Virus record (IMG/VR): IMGVR_UViG_3300013104_000001 | Location: 124,001-188,000 of that record | Length of the DNA stretch: 64,000 nt | From: a virus | Reading direction: 5' to 3' (one strand) | Shown: positions 8,194 to 14,861 of the stretch, piece by piece | Layout of the letters: each line of letters starts with the position of its first letter | How positions within the stretch are numbered: the first letter of the stretch is position 1 | Notes under the pieces: model-generated | Databases searched by the model: none | Told to the model about the DNA's origin: nothing | The model's input: only the letters and a program-made list of their open reading frames with translations | Translations under genes and position numbers: made by a program

Positions 8194-8478
8194 ATGTCAA
8201 CATTGCAGCTCGCGGTTAATAGCGAATACTTTGATGCCATGAAAGATGGGTCAAAACCGGAAGAGTATCGTTTGGTTAATAACTACTGGACCAAGCGTTT
8301 ACTTAACCGGGATTACGATCGTCTGGTGATTACCAAAGGTTATCCAAATCGCGCCGATACATCACGGCGCATTGAGGTGCCTTATAATGGCTATCAAATA
8401 AAAACCATTACTCATCCTCACTTCGGTGATCAGCCCGTGAATGTTTTCGCCATTAAAGTAAATCTGGAGAAACCATGA
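8194..8478 (+). CDS. ASCH-like domain protein
   Basis: The 94-residue product has the layout of compact phage ASCH proteins. It opens with LAVNSEYFDAMKDGSKPEEYRL, where YFDAxKxGxKxEEYR is the family's opening signature. Next is a NNYWTKRL segment and then a strand, DRLVITKGYP. It ends with PYNGYQIKTITHP and VFAIKV. ASCH domains have a PUA-like fold and bind RNA or modified nucleobases; one family member is an N4-acetylcytidine amidohydrolase. The cellular role here is unknown. It lies in the same operon as the macro and NADAR genes and overlaps the RNA polymerase beta fragment by four bases (ATGA). Confidence 0.75.
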   Translation: MSTLQLAVNSEYFDAMKDGSKPEEYRLVNNYWTKRLLNRDYDRLVITKGYPNRADTSRRIEVPYNGYQIKTITHPHFGDQPVNVFAIKVNLEKP

Positions 8479-9149
8479 ACGCAGCACGCCAGCAAGTCCA
8501 GGAGTTCATCCTGACTTCTATTGATGAAATCATGCCCGGTTCTAAAAACCGGGATATTTACGTAGACTTCTTTGCCCGTCAATCCGACGAGGCATTTGAA
8601 GCACTGATGCAGCGCATGGAAGAGGATGAAGAGATCTTTCCGTTCTACCATCCTAATTTCACCGGGAAGGTGATCGATGTGGAGCGTGTGATTGGGTTGA
8701 TTGAGAAACACGGCGATACCATTATGGAACAGCTGTATGACATCGATCCAGAAACCGGTCTACAGTATCTGACACCACTTAAGTATCCGGTGCTGTTATT
8801 GCCACTGCGTATTCAGCAGCAGAAGCTGCAGAAGAAAATGTCAGTGCCAAAAGACAACAATCACATCGATGACCTGACCAACCAGCCAACGACCGAATCC
8901 AAGGGCGCATCACTCTCATACCCAGAAGTACAGATCCTGTATGCAATGGGCGGTGATAAGATCCTGGAAGAGACCATGAAGGTTCGTGGTGGCGATGAGA
9001 AAGCTTTCCGTGATTATAACAATGCCATTATTGCAGACGGCGGCGTGACCATCGGAGCGATCAGTTCAAGTAAAACCAAAGTTAAATCGACTCTGACGGT
9101 ACAGACTATTCTAGAGGCGATGCACTTGAGCAACAACCTGGCTAAATAA
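8475..9149 (+). CDS. Virion RNA polymerase beta, C-terminal fragment
   Basis: The last ~110 residues of this 224-residue protein line up with the C-terminal end of bacterial RNA polymerase beta. QQQKLQKKMS corresponds to the VDDKMHARS helix, NQPTTESKGASLSYPEVQILYAMGG to the TQQPLGG.....GEMEVWALEAYGA segment, and ILEETMKVRGGD to LQEMLTVKSDD. A final helix ends near TILEAMHLSNNL. The first ~100 residues are phage-specific. In phiKZ the virion polymerase beta is split between gp178 and gp149, and this would be the gp149 counterpart. The other half is at 25308. The gene is translationally coupled to the ASCH gene by an ATGA overlap. Confidence 0.82.
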   Translation: MNAARQQVQEFILTSIDEIMPGSKNRDIYVDFFARQSDEAFEALMQRMEEDEEIFPFYHPNFTGKVIDVERVIGLIEKHGDTIMEQLYDIDPETGLQYLTPLKYPVLLLPLRIQQQKLQKKMSVPKDNNHIDDLTNQPTTESKGASLSYPEVQILYAMGGDKILEETMKVRGGDEKAFRDYNNAIIADGGVTIGAISSSKTKVKSTLTVQTILEAMHLSNNLAK

Positions 9150-9169
9150 GTCAGGTAAAGGAATGCAAG

Positions 9170-9736
9170 ATGAGTAGTCTTATCAGTCAATTTAGTGGTA
9201 AAAATAAAGTCGATCTTAATCCGTTAGAACTTGACTTGCATGTGCAGAGAGTCGTTCATGATTATGTTGGTTCTTACCTACGGAACCGCATCTATCTTGC
9301 ACGCACTGCTAACATCGATATAAAGACTGATGTCAATTACACGACTGTCGTAGAGTTCATCGCTTATGTGAACAACGAATTGAACTTTATCCGCATGTGG
9401 AATAAAGCCTCAATGAAAGATGAGATCTGGCCAAATATCATCAATGATGAAAACATCCTGCAGTTTGTTTTCAAAGGCACGACTCACGTCAGTGTACAAT
9501 CGTTTATTAGCGATGAGCAATTTGGTAAACTGGTGTCGCATATCGCCGGTGCGCTGAGTTGTCTCTCGTTTCCTGATAACGATATTATCGATGATGATTC
9601 TTTTGTTAAGGTTCTGCCACGTAACGATGAACTGACTGATCTTTTTACAAAGAACCAGTGGGCGTTGTTTTTGTATTACTTAACCCGAATCGATATTATC
9701 AGCATGGTAACAGGTGGGGGCACATCTGATGAGTAA
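9170..9736 (+). CDS. Hypothetical protein, 188 residues
   Basis: The gene starts 20 bases after the beta fragment with AAAGGAATGCAAG before the ATG, and overlaps the next start by eight bases. The product is soluble and acidic overall, with alternating helices and no recognisable catalytic motif. Its place immediately after the RNA polymerase beta fragment hints at co-expression with the virion transcription machinery, but nothing in the sequence proves it. Confidence 0.75.
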   Translation: MSSLISQFSGKNKVDLNPLELDLHVQRVVHDYVGSYLRNRIYLARTANIDIKTDVNYTTVVEFIAYVNNELNFIRMWNKASMKDEIWPNIINDENILQFVFKGTTHVSVQSFISDEQFGKLVSHIAGALSCLSFPDNDIIDDDSFVKVLPRNDELTDLFTKNQWALFLYYLTRIDIISMVTGGGTSDE

Positions 9737-10457
9737 TGGCGATCAAATTAACTGTTATATCCCGCTGGATGCTTTGCTTGATACACGTATCGGTACTATC
9801 GATAAGATCGCCGGTGAAGCAGGGTTAAACTTGGTGGCTGACTGGTATCATACTCGCACGTCGGATAAGTTCAACCGTAAAGGAACTGACCTTACCCAAG
9901 AGCGTTATGATGCGGCGTGGAAGCTTCGTGATGAGGATACCTTAAAACGTACTCGCATGACTTTCGTACCGCAATACCTGTTGCATCTGGTGAGTCGCTA
10001 TAACACCTCACACGGCATGCCAGTCATGGCAGCGAATTACAAGATCACCATCAACCTGTGGCCGTATAAGCTCCCGCCTGAGCGTGTGCAGCAGTTACAA
10101 GAGATCATGCAGACCTTTACGTCAGGGGTTGCAGAGATCGCGGTTGATTACATTGATCCTGCTGATTTGTCGGTTGCGTATTTGAAGGCGACATATTCCC
10201 TCTGCATTATGTACGAGTTCAATGCGTGGTTAAACATGCATAAGGATGAGTTTACGAAAGTGCAGATGCCGGGTACTGTGATTATCGCACCAGAGTTATA
10301 TCTGGCTGACGTACCGGATGAATTGATTGATGCTGCGAAGAAGACGGATGGCTTTGCGGGGGTGAGTTTAGCGCTGTGTGCATTATGCACGGTGGTGTTC
10401 TTAGATGTAAGGTTGTTCTCCTACGTCACCGATACACCACCGGTCATCGATGGTTAG
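9729..10457 (+). CDS. Hypothetical protein, 242 residues
   Basis: The ATG at 9729 is chosen because GGTGGGGG lies just upstream. A GTG at 9714 in the same frame would sit inside that site. The product begins MSNGDQINCYIPLDALLDTR, contains a Trp/Tyr-rich central part (NLWPYKLPPERVQQL) and ends with a Cys/Leu/Val-rich stretch (ALCALCTVVFLDVRL) that may be a buried helix or membrane-associated. The family is not recognised. The gene ends convergently, overlapping the minus-strand gene at 10454 by four bases. Confidence 0.75.
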   Translation: MSNGDQINCYIPLDALLDTRIGTIDKIAGEAGLNLVADWYHTRTSDKFNRKGTDLTQERYDAAWKLRDEDTLKRTRMTFVPQYLLHLVSRYNTSHGMPVMAANYKITINLWPYKLPPERVQQLQEIMQTFTSGVAEIAVDYIDPADLSVAYLKATYSLCIMYEFNAWLNMHKDEFTKVQMPGTVIIAPELYLADVPDELIDAAKKTDGFAGVSLALCALCTVVFLDVRLFSYVTDTPPVIDG

Positions 10458-10909
10458 CTTTTCTTCTGTCCAGGGGTCATGATGTCATCGTACTCGATGT
10501 GCTCAACCCCTTGGCGGGTTTCACCATCTTTGTAATCCGCCTGTGGCAGTTGATTCTGATCGATCTGTGGTGCCGCTTGCGGTTGTGAACCAGGCAGGTC
10601 TGTACGCAGTGCCAAACCACCGGCACTCAATACCTGTTTGATTACGTTGCCCACGATAGCAGCCTGTGCTTCATCAGACTCTTGCGCCTTAGTTTCCAGA
10701 TCAAGACGTTGGCGGTTGATGATTGATTTGTCGATATCGGACATTGAAGTTAAAGCGATCTTCAACATCTTTGGATCTTGTCGAGTAGCAGGAATGATGG
10801 CACCGCTTTCGCTATCCTTTTCATCAAGGATATCTTCAACGATACCTAAGCGACGCATTTGCAAACGACGCATCAAGGCCCCATCATCTAATTCAAAGTC
10901 CGTAGCCAT
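10454..10909 (-). CDS. Hypothetical protein; weak resemblance to small terminase proteins
   Basis: This 151-residue, largely helical protein begins with an Arg-rich helix (ALMRRLQMRRLGIVEDIL). Its central helix pair, MLKIALTSMSDIDKSIINRQ then a Glu/Gln-rich helix with AAIVGNVIKQVL, recalls the layout of small terminase subunits of some tailed phages. The C-terminal 50 residues are Pro/Gln/Asp-rich and probably disordered. GGAGGCCAC lies before the ATG on the minus strand. The resemblance is pattern-level and could be chance. It is alone on this strand between rightward operons. Confidence 0.65.
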   Translation of the reverse strand: MATDFELDDGALMRRLQMRRLGIVEDILDEKDSESGAIIPATRQDPKMLKIALTSMSDIDKSIINRQRLDLETKAQESDEAQAAIVGNVIKQVLSAGGLALRTDLPGSQPQAAPQIDQNQLPQADYKDGETRQGVEHIEYDDIMTPGQKKS

Positions 10910-10975
10910 GTGGCCTCCAAAATAAGTTACACCTACATTACATAGGTGATAGTACGTGTATTAAAAGGAATCGTT

Positions 10976-11506
10976 ATGCGCTTTCTGAAAAAGTTAGCAC
11001 TAAAGCGCTGCATGGCGATGTTGAGTGAGGCTAAGGGGGAAACCTTTACCATTCAAGAAAGCCTGCGTGTGTTCGAGGTGTTGGATAAAGTGTTATCTAC
11101 AAACGACATCATAAAATATTTCGATACGCGGGTTACGCTCTCCATACAAATGGAGATGCAGATACCAAATGCGGCATTGATGCTTGACTCGCTTGCCGAA
11201 ATAAATGGATTCATTCAGAAGGATATCGATGCTACATTGCCTGAGTACGGTGTGTTGTTTTCAGCCTTACGAGGGAAACAATTAATTTCGCTTTACGATT
11301 GGTTGTCAGATGGCGATGATCACGTTATAGATGCATTGCAATTTTACCGACTCTTTAACGAAGAATTGAGTCAATTAATTACCGTTATAGTGAACTGTGA
11401 AGATCAGACTACCCAGCAGTATTATCTGCGTAGATTACAGCCGCTCTACAATGAATTACTGGAAACCGTGTACGCTGCATTACACTGTGGGTTGTTGAGT
11501 CTCTAA
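10976..11506 (+). CDS. Hypothetical helical protein, 176 residues
   Basis: The start at 10976 has AAAAGGAATCGTT upstream. An in-frame ATA/ATG-rich stretch from 10946 lacks a site. The product starts with a basic helix (MRFLKKLALKRCMAML) and continues as amphipathic helices rich in Leu and Glu, with no catalytic motif. The 66 bases before it are divergent with the 10454 gene and include the inverted repeat CACCTA...TAGGTG (10931-10949), a possible operator or promoter element. Function is unknown. Confidence 0.72.
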   Translation: MRFLKKLALKRCMAMLSEAKGETFTIQESLRVFEVLDKVLSTNDIIKYFDTRVTLSIQMEMQIPNAALMLDSLAEINGFIQKDIDATLPEYGVLFSALRGKQLISLYDWLSDGDDHVIDALQFYRLFNEELSQLITVIVNCEDQTTQQYYLRRLQPLYNELLETVYAALHCGLLSL

Positions 11507-11516
11507 GGAGATTTAG

Positions 11517-11975
11517 GTGGCAGATAAAAAGAAACCTAAAGACCAATTAACTGATATGTTGACGGATCCTTTAAAACGGTCACGTCAAGCTAACGATCCG
11601 TTAGTTAGGCTTTGGCGACAGTTTATGACTCGTGAGCTTGTTACTCCTTCGAAGTGGAGTGCCTTGATTGCGGACCATATAAACCGTCTGCGTTCTTTTA
11701 AAACGATGGATGTGCAATCGATAGGTACCGAGAGGGGGAACCTAAAGAAGGCGTTCATTGAAAAGTCAACGATGTCGTTTAGTGCACTGAGACGCGGGTT
11801 ACGGTTCCTGGGCTTTGTAAAAGTTACCATAATTGTGATCGCTGAAAGACCGTCAGGTGAGAAAGTCGAAGAGCAAGTGACAATCGAGCTTGTCCCGAAA
11901 CGTATGTTTGGGGATCGTACACCGCCTCAGTTACCGCCCAATGGCACACCAGGAGAGAAACCTCCTGAGCAATAA
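11517..11975 (+). CDS. Hypothetical basic protein with Pro-rich tail
   Basis: A GTG start is preceded by AAGGAGATTTAG, and the gene follows its neighbour by ten bases. The 152-residue product is strongly basic (N-terminal ADKKKPKDQ and several Arg-rich helices). It has a hydrophobic strand, VKVTIIVIAE, in the second half and a Pro/Gly-rich C terminus (TPPQLPPNGTPGEKPPEQ) that is probably disordered. No domain is recognised. It closes the unit before a strong terminator. Confidence 0.72.
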   Translation: MADKKKPKDQLTDMLTDPLKRSRQANDPLVRLWRQFMTRELVTPSKWSALIADHINRLRSFKTMDVQSIGTERGNLKKAFIEKSTMSFSALRRGLRFLGFVKVTIIVIAERPSGEKVEEQVTIELVPKRMFGDRTPPQLPPNGTPGEKPPEQ

Positions 11976-11990
11976 CTGGATACTATAGAA

Positions 11991-12032
11991 GATGGGACTT
12001 CGGTCCCATCCCTATTACTGTTCTTTTTTTTT
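11991..12032 (+). terminator. Terminator with UUCG tetraloop
   Basis: An 8-bp stem, GATGGGAC / GTCCCATC, closes a TTCG loop (11991-12010). After a short gap comes a run of nine T interrupted once. It separates the 10976-11975 unit from the virion-type gene at 12047. Confidence 0.9.
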
Positions 12033-12046
12033 GTTGAGGATCACTC

Positions 12047-13117
12047 ATGGCCGGCGTAGATATTGGCAGCTCCATCCAGAACTCGATTAAGTCAGCGGGT
12101 GCAATCACGACCAATGCGGTGAACAAGGCGTCGTCTACGTTTGTCGGTGGAATCAAAGAGAACCTGGCGTTAATCGATGACAAAACAAAATCAGCGGTCC
12201 AAACGCTTAACTCGTATAAAGATACGGCGATTGGTTCAGTCGACGGGTTCATCAAGAAGGTCTCTAACGGCGCTCTAAGCATCTCAGAGCTCTCCAGCAT
12301 CATTGATGTACGTAATGGCATCAATATCGACTACATGCGCTTATATCGTCGCCTAGGCGATGCAGCGGGATTCCCAATGGATTCAATTGCTGGCATGACC
12401 AGTGATCTGAAGTTGGAAATTGCAAATGTCCTCGATGCGTATTCGAGTAAGAACTATACCTACCTGTTAAATGCAGCGGGTATCAAGATCAATGTGAACG
12501 ACGCTTCTTACAAAGCAATGCAGTTGATCTCAGGCGTCATCAGTAAGTATTCTGAAAGTGACTCTAAGTTTAACTACATTGTCGATGAAGCCGCACAGAT
12601 CGCTTTCCTAAACGTGATGGTACGTAACGCAGTACAGGTCGGTCTCTATAGCGGGATTGATACACTGCTTAACCAGTACACGATTAAATCAGAAGGCCTT
12701 AAGAACTTGGCCAACTGTGCATCGATCTCTATTCGTACCGGCGATGTCTGGACCACACAGTACATCGTTGATAAAGTCGGCATCGGAACCGTGGTTTCAT
12801 TGAACACCGATTTCCTGACTGATATGTTACGTTTCTTTAAATTCAAGTCAGATGCAACACCGGCGCAGTACCCTGATTATCTGAATACATTAATCTATTC
12901 GCTGAACCTGGCTGATGCAGATTGGGCGTTCAGAAACTTCGGTACCGTACGGGCATTGAACTTGAAGCCTTTTACAATGGCGTCTACTGATGCAATTACT
13001 CTGTTCTCTAACACTGAAACGTATCGACAACATGTAATGATTGCGAAGTCTTATCCGTCAAAAGACAAGATGGATCTGTTAACACAGATGTATCCGCAAT
13101 TGGCCATTGTGCAATAA
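12047..13117 (+). CDS. Predicted virion structural protein, 356 residues
   Basis: The product begins MAGVDIGSSIQNSIKSAGAI and is rich in Ser, Ala, Asn and Ile, with long stretches of alternating helix and no enzymatic motif. Its first ~90 residues are small-residue-rich amphipathic helix. TTGAGGATCACTC precedes the ATG. It stands alone between terminators, convergent with the two adhesin-like paralogues. Virion assignment rests on composition and on the structural neighbourhood downstream. Confidence 0.75.
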   Translation: MAGVDIGSSIQNSIKSAGAITTNAVNKASSTFVGGIKENLALIDDKTKSAVQTLNSYKDTAIGSVDGFIKKVSNGALSISELSSIIDVRNGINIDYMRLYRRLGDAAGFPMDSIAGMTSDLKLEIANVLDAYSSKNYTYLLNAAGIKINVNDASYKAMQLISGVISKYSESDSKFNYIVDEAAQIAFLNVMVRNAVQVGLYSGIDTLLNQYTIKSEGLKNLANCASISIRTGDVWTTQYIVDKVGIGTVVSLNTDFLTDMLRFFKFKSDATPAQYPDYLNTLIYSLNLADADWAFRNFGTVRALNLKPFTMASTDAITLFSNTETYRQHVMIAKSYPSKDKMDLLTQMYPQLAIVQ

Positions 13118-13129
13118 ATCGACATAGCT

Positions 13130-13156
13130 GAGGAAGGAGCGCAATGCTCCTTCCTC
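13130..13156. terminator. Bidirectional terminator hairpin
   Basis: A perfect 11-bp stem (GAGGAAGGAGC, loop GCAAT, GCTCCTTCCTC) lies between the convergent genes ending at 13117 and 13170. It is followed by TATGCC but only a weak T tract. Confidence 0.85.
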
Positions 13157-13169
13157 TATGCCACTTAAA

Positions 13170-13856
13170 TTATTGTACCAATTCCAAACACGGTCGCCAA
13201 GCTTGGTTACCAGTGGTGGTATAATCGTTACCACCTACTTTAGTAAATGCCTGACCGGCACTTTTTACCGAATAGTACTGAGTTGAACCGATGGTACATA
13301 TCTGGCCCGACAGCGTACCGTATGAGTTATGCCCTAAATCAGCAACGCTGTAATGCGCCCACTTATCACCTTCTTGAGATGCAGGCAGGGTGCCATCATC
13401 CCAAATGTTGTACATAAGACGATTCCACTCCGACCCATGTGACATGACTGGATCGACCCCGCCGTCGTACGCTGCTGGCGATACCTTCTGAACGGTCAGG
13501 TTCCGTACCCGATAAACCTTACCAGCTATAGTAATAGTTTTCTGGCCGTCAACGACTTTTGCGCTATCTATGTTACTACGACTAACTCCTGTTCTAATTG
13601 GTTTCTTAGCAACATATAAAACCTTTCCGTCGATCAGAAACTTTAACCACGGAAAAGTATCGGCGCCAGAGATTGCCGTACCGTAGTTAGCCATCCCTAC
13701 AGCGCTACTCAAAGTAGAGGCTTTAATGAAATCCTGGCTCTGGACCTCTCCATAAAAACCAGTATATCTTGTTGGGTCATTAGGTGTTTCATAATAACCA
13801 ATCAATGCATCGCCCGGTGCAGTCGGTCTACGACCTACCATTAACAATTCTAACAT
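13170..13856 (-). CDS. C-type-lectin-like virion protein, paralogue A
   Basis: The start at 13856 (MLELLMVGRR) is chosen because a perfect AGGAGG lies six bases upstream. The 228-residue product aligns along its whole length with its neighbour at 13962. Shared landmarks are the MLE.L.VG start, GFYGEV, WLKFL.DGK.L.VA, a central GSEWNRLMY and the C-terminal WRPxLELV. The last third (SVKSAGQAFTKV...GNQAWRPCLELV) resembles the C-type-lectin/formylglycine-enzyme-like fold that many phages use to display ligand-binding loops. A receptor-binding or tail-decoration role is inferred. Differences between the two copies cluster in the loop-like segments. Confidence 0.7.
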   Translation of the reverse strand: MLELLMVGRRPTAPGDALIGYYETPNDPTRYTGFYGEVQSQDFIKASTLSSAVGMANYGTAISGADTFPWLKFLIDGKVLYVAKKPIRTGVSRSNIDSAKVVDGQKTITIAGKVYRVRNLTVQKVSPAAYDGGVDPVMSHGSEWNRLMYNIWDDGTLPASQEGDKWAHYSVADLGHNSYGTLSGQICTIGSTQYYSVKSAGQAFTKVGGNDYTTTGNQAWRPCLELVQ

Positions 13857-13906
13857 CAGACCTCCTGACAAGAGTAATTATAGAATCGCGCTAAACTTTA
13901 TTTAAA

Positions 13907-13960
13907 CAGCATAAGGGGAAGGAGCATTGCGCTCCTTCCCCTATGCTGGCTTATTTTTTT
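13907..13960. terminator. Long hairpin with T tract between the paralogues
   Basis: An 18-bp stem with one bulged A runs from CAGCATA + GGGGAAGGAGC to GCTCCTTCCCC + TATGCTG (13907-13948). A ten-T run follows on the plus strand at 13952-13963, although the genes on both sides are on the minus strand. It probably ends the 13962-14669 transcript. The T tract points the other way. Confidence 0.8.
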
Positions 13961-13961
13961 T

Positions 13962-14669
13962 TTAAGCTTTACCTACCAGCTCTAATACCGGGCGCCAACC
14001 ACTACGGGTTTCTGATGTGCCGTTGTATAACTGATTAATAGCATTGTAATTACCGTAGCTACCACCACGAACAATGCGGTAACTTCCTGGGTTACCAGTG
14101 TAATAAGATATTTCCTGGCAAATCGTTTGCGAGGCGATATTACTGTCTATCCCAATATCCACGGATGAGAGGTTATCCCATTTAATCCCGTCTTCAACTT
14201 CACACAGACTGATTTCGGAGTTGGCTAGCACCGGATACATTAGTCGGTTCCATTCTGAACCGGCAATGGTCTTATTAGGGTCATTATTAATGACGGTGCC
14301 GCTAACCAAACGTAGGTTATAGAGGTAGCCATTAATAGTCACCTGTTTGCTGGTCATTGCTATCCCGCAGTTATTGGGTGATATACTGTTTCTAAAGCAG
14401 GCTTGTGCTACAAACAGAATTTTCCCATCACAAAGAAACTTCAACCACCCTTTATCGGCATTGCCAGCAATGGCCGACCCACCACTAATCCCACTCGTAT
14501 TATAAAGTGCCAGACCGGTAATGAGATCTGTTGCCGCTACCCGCCCAAAATATCCGGCTGTTTGATCAGCATTACGTGAATAGGAGAATAATAAATCTTG
14601 TCCACCAGGACCAAGTTCAGAGGGGATTTCTACTTTCTTTTTACCGCCCACAAATAACATCTCTAACAT
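13962..14669 (-). CDS. C-type-lectin-like virion protein, paralogue B
   Basis: The 235-residue product begins MLEMLFVGGKKK and is a diverged duplicate of the 13170 protein, sharing GYFGRV, GWLKFLCDGKILFVAQ, GSEWNRLMYPV and the C-terminal GWRPVLELVG. The segment IVRGGSYGNYNAINQLYN before the terminal WRP motif is typical of the variable face of C-type-lectin-like folds (RGGSY...R.GWRP). The likely role is host-surface binding on the tail or head. No reverse transcriptase or template repeat for diversification is visible in the window. GGGGTAAGTGA precedes the ATG. Confidence 0.72.
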   Translation of the reverse strand: MLEMLFVGGKKKVEIPSELGPGGQDLLFSYSRNADQTAGYFGRVAATDLITGLALYNTSGISGGSAIAGNADKGWLKFLCDGKILFVAQACFRNSISPNNCGIAMTSKQVTINGYLYNLRLVSGTVINNDPNKTIAGSEWNRLMYPVLANSEISLCEVEDGIKWDNLSSVDIGIDSNIASQTICQEISYYTGNPGSYRIVRGGSYGNYNAINQLYNGTSETRSGWRPVLELVGKA

Positions 14670-14710
14670 TCACTTACCCCACGAGTTCAAGTAGCTATAA
14701 GATCGATCGA

Positions 14711-14759
14711 CATAGAGAGAGGGCAAAAGCCCCCTCCCGTATGTTCTTTCTTTTTTTTT
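14711..14759. terminator. Terminator hairpin with T tract
   Basis: A hairpin of seven pairs plus a mismatch (GAGAGGGC / GCCCCCTC, loop AAAA) is flanked by CATA/TATG and followed by TTCTTTC and nine T on the plus strand. It sits between the minus-strand genes 14862-16853 and 13962-14669. Confidence 0.75.
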
Positions 14760-14861
14760 GTCACCGATGTCTTTCTAACTTAGTCCTGTATTCTTCAACT
14801 GACTTTAACACAATATCTTTAGTGACAACTGGCCAAATAACATCTAAAATATGAGTCCCTT

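Noticed and set aside
13170-14669. Diversity-generating retroelement target
   Set aside because: The C-terminal fold pattern invites the idea, but no reverse transcriptase, template repeat or adenine-biased variable repeat is seen in the window.
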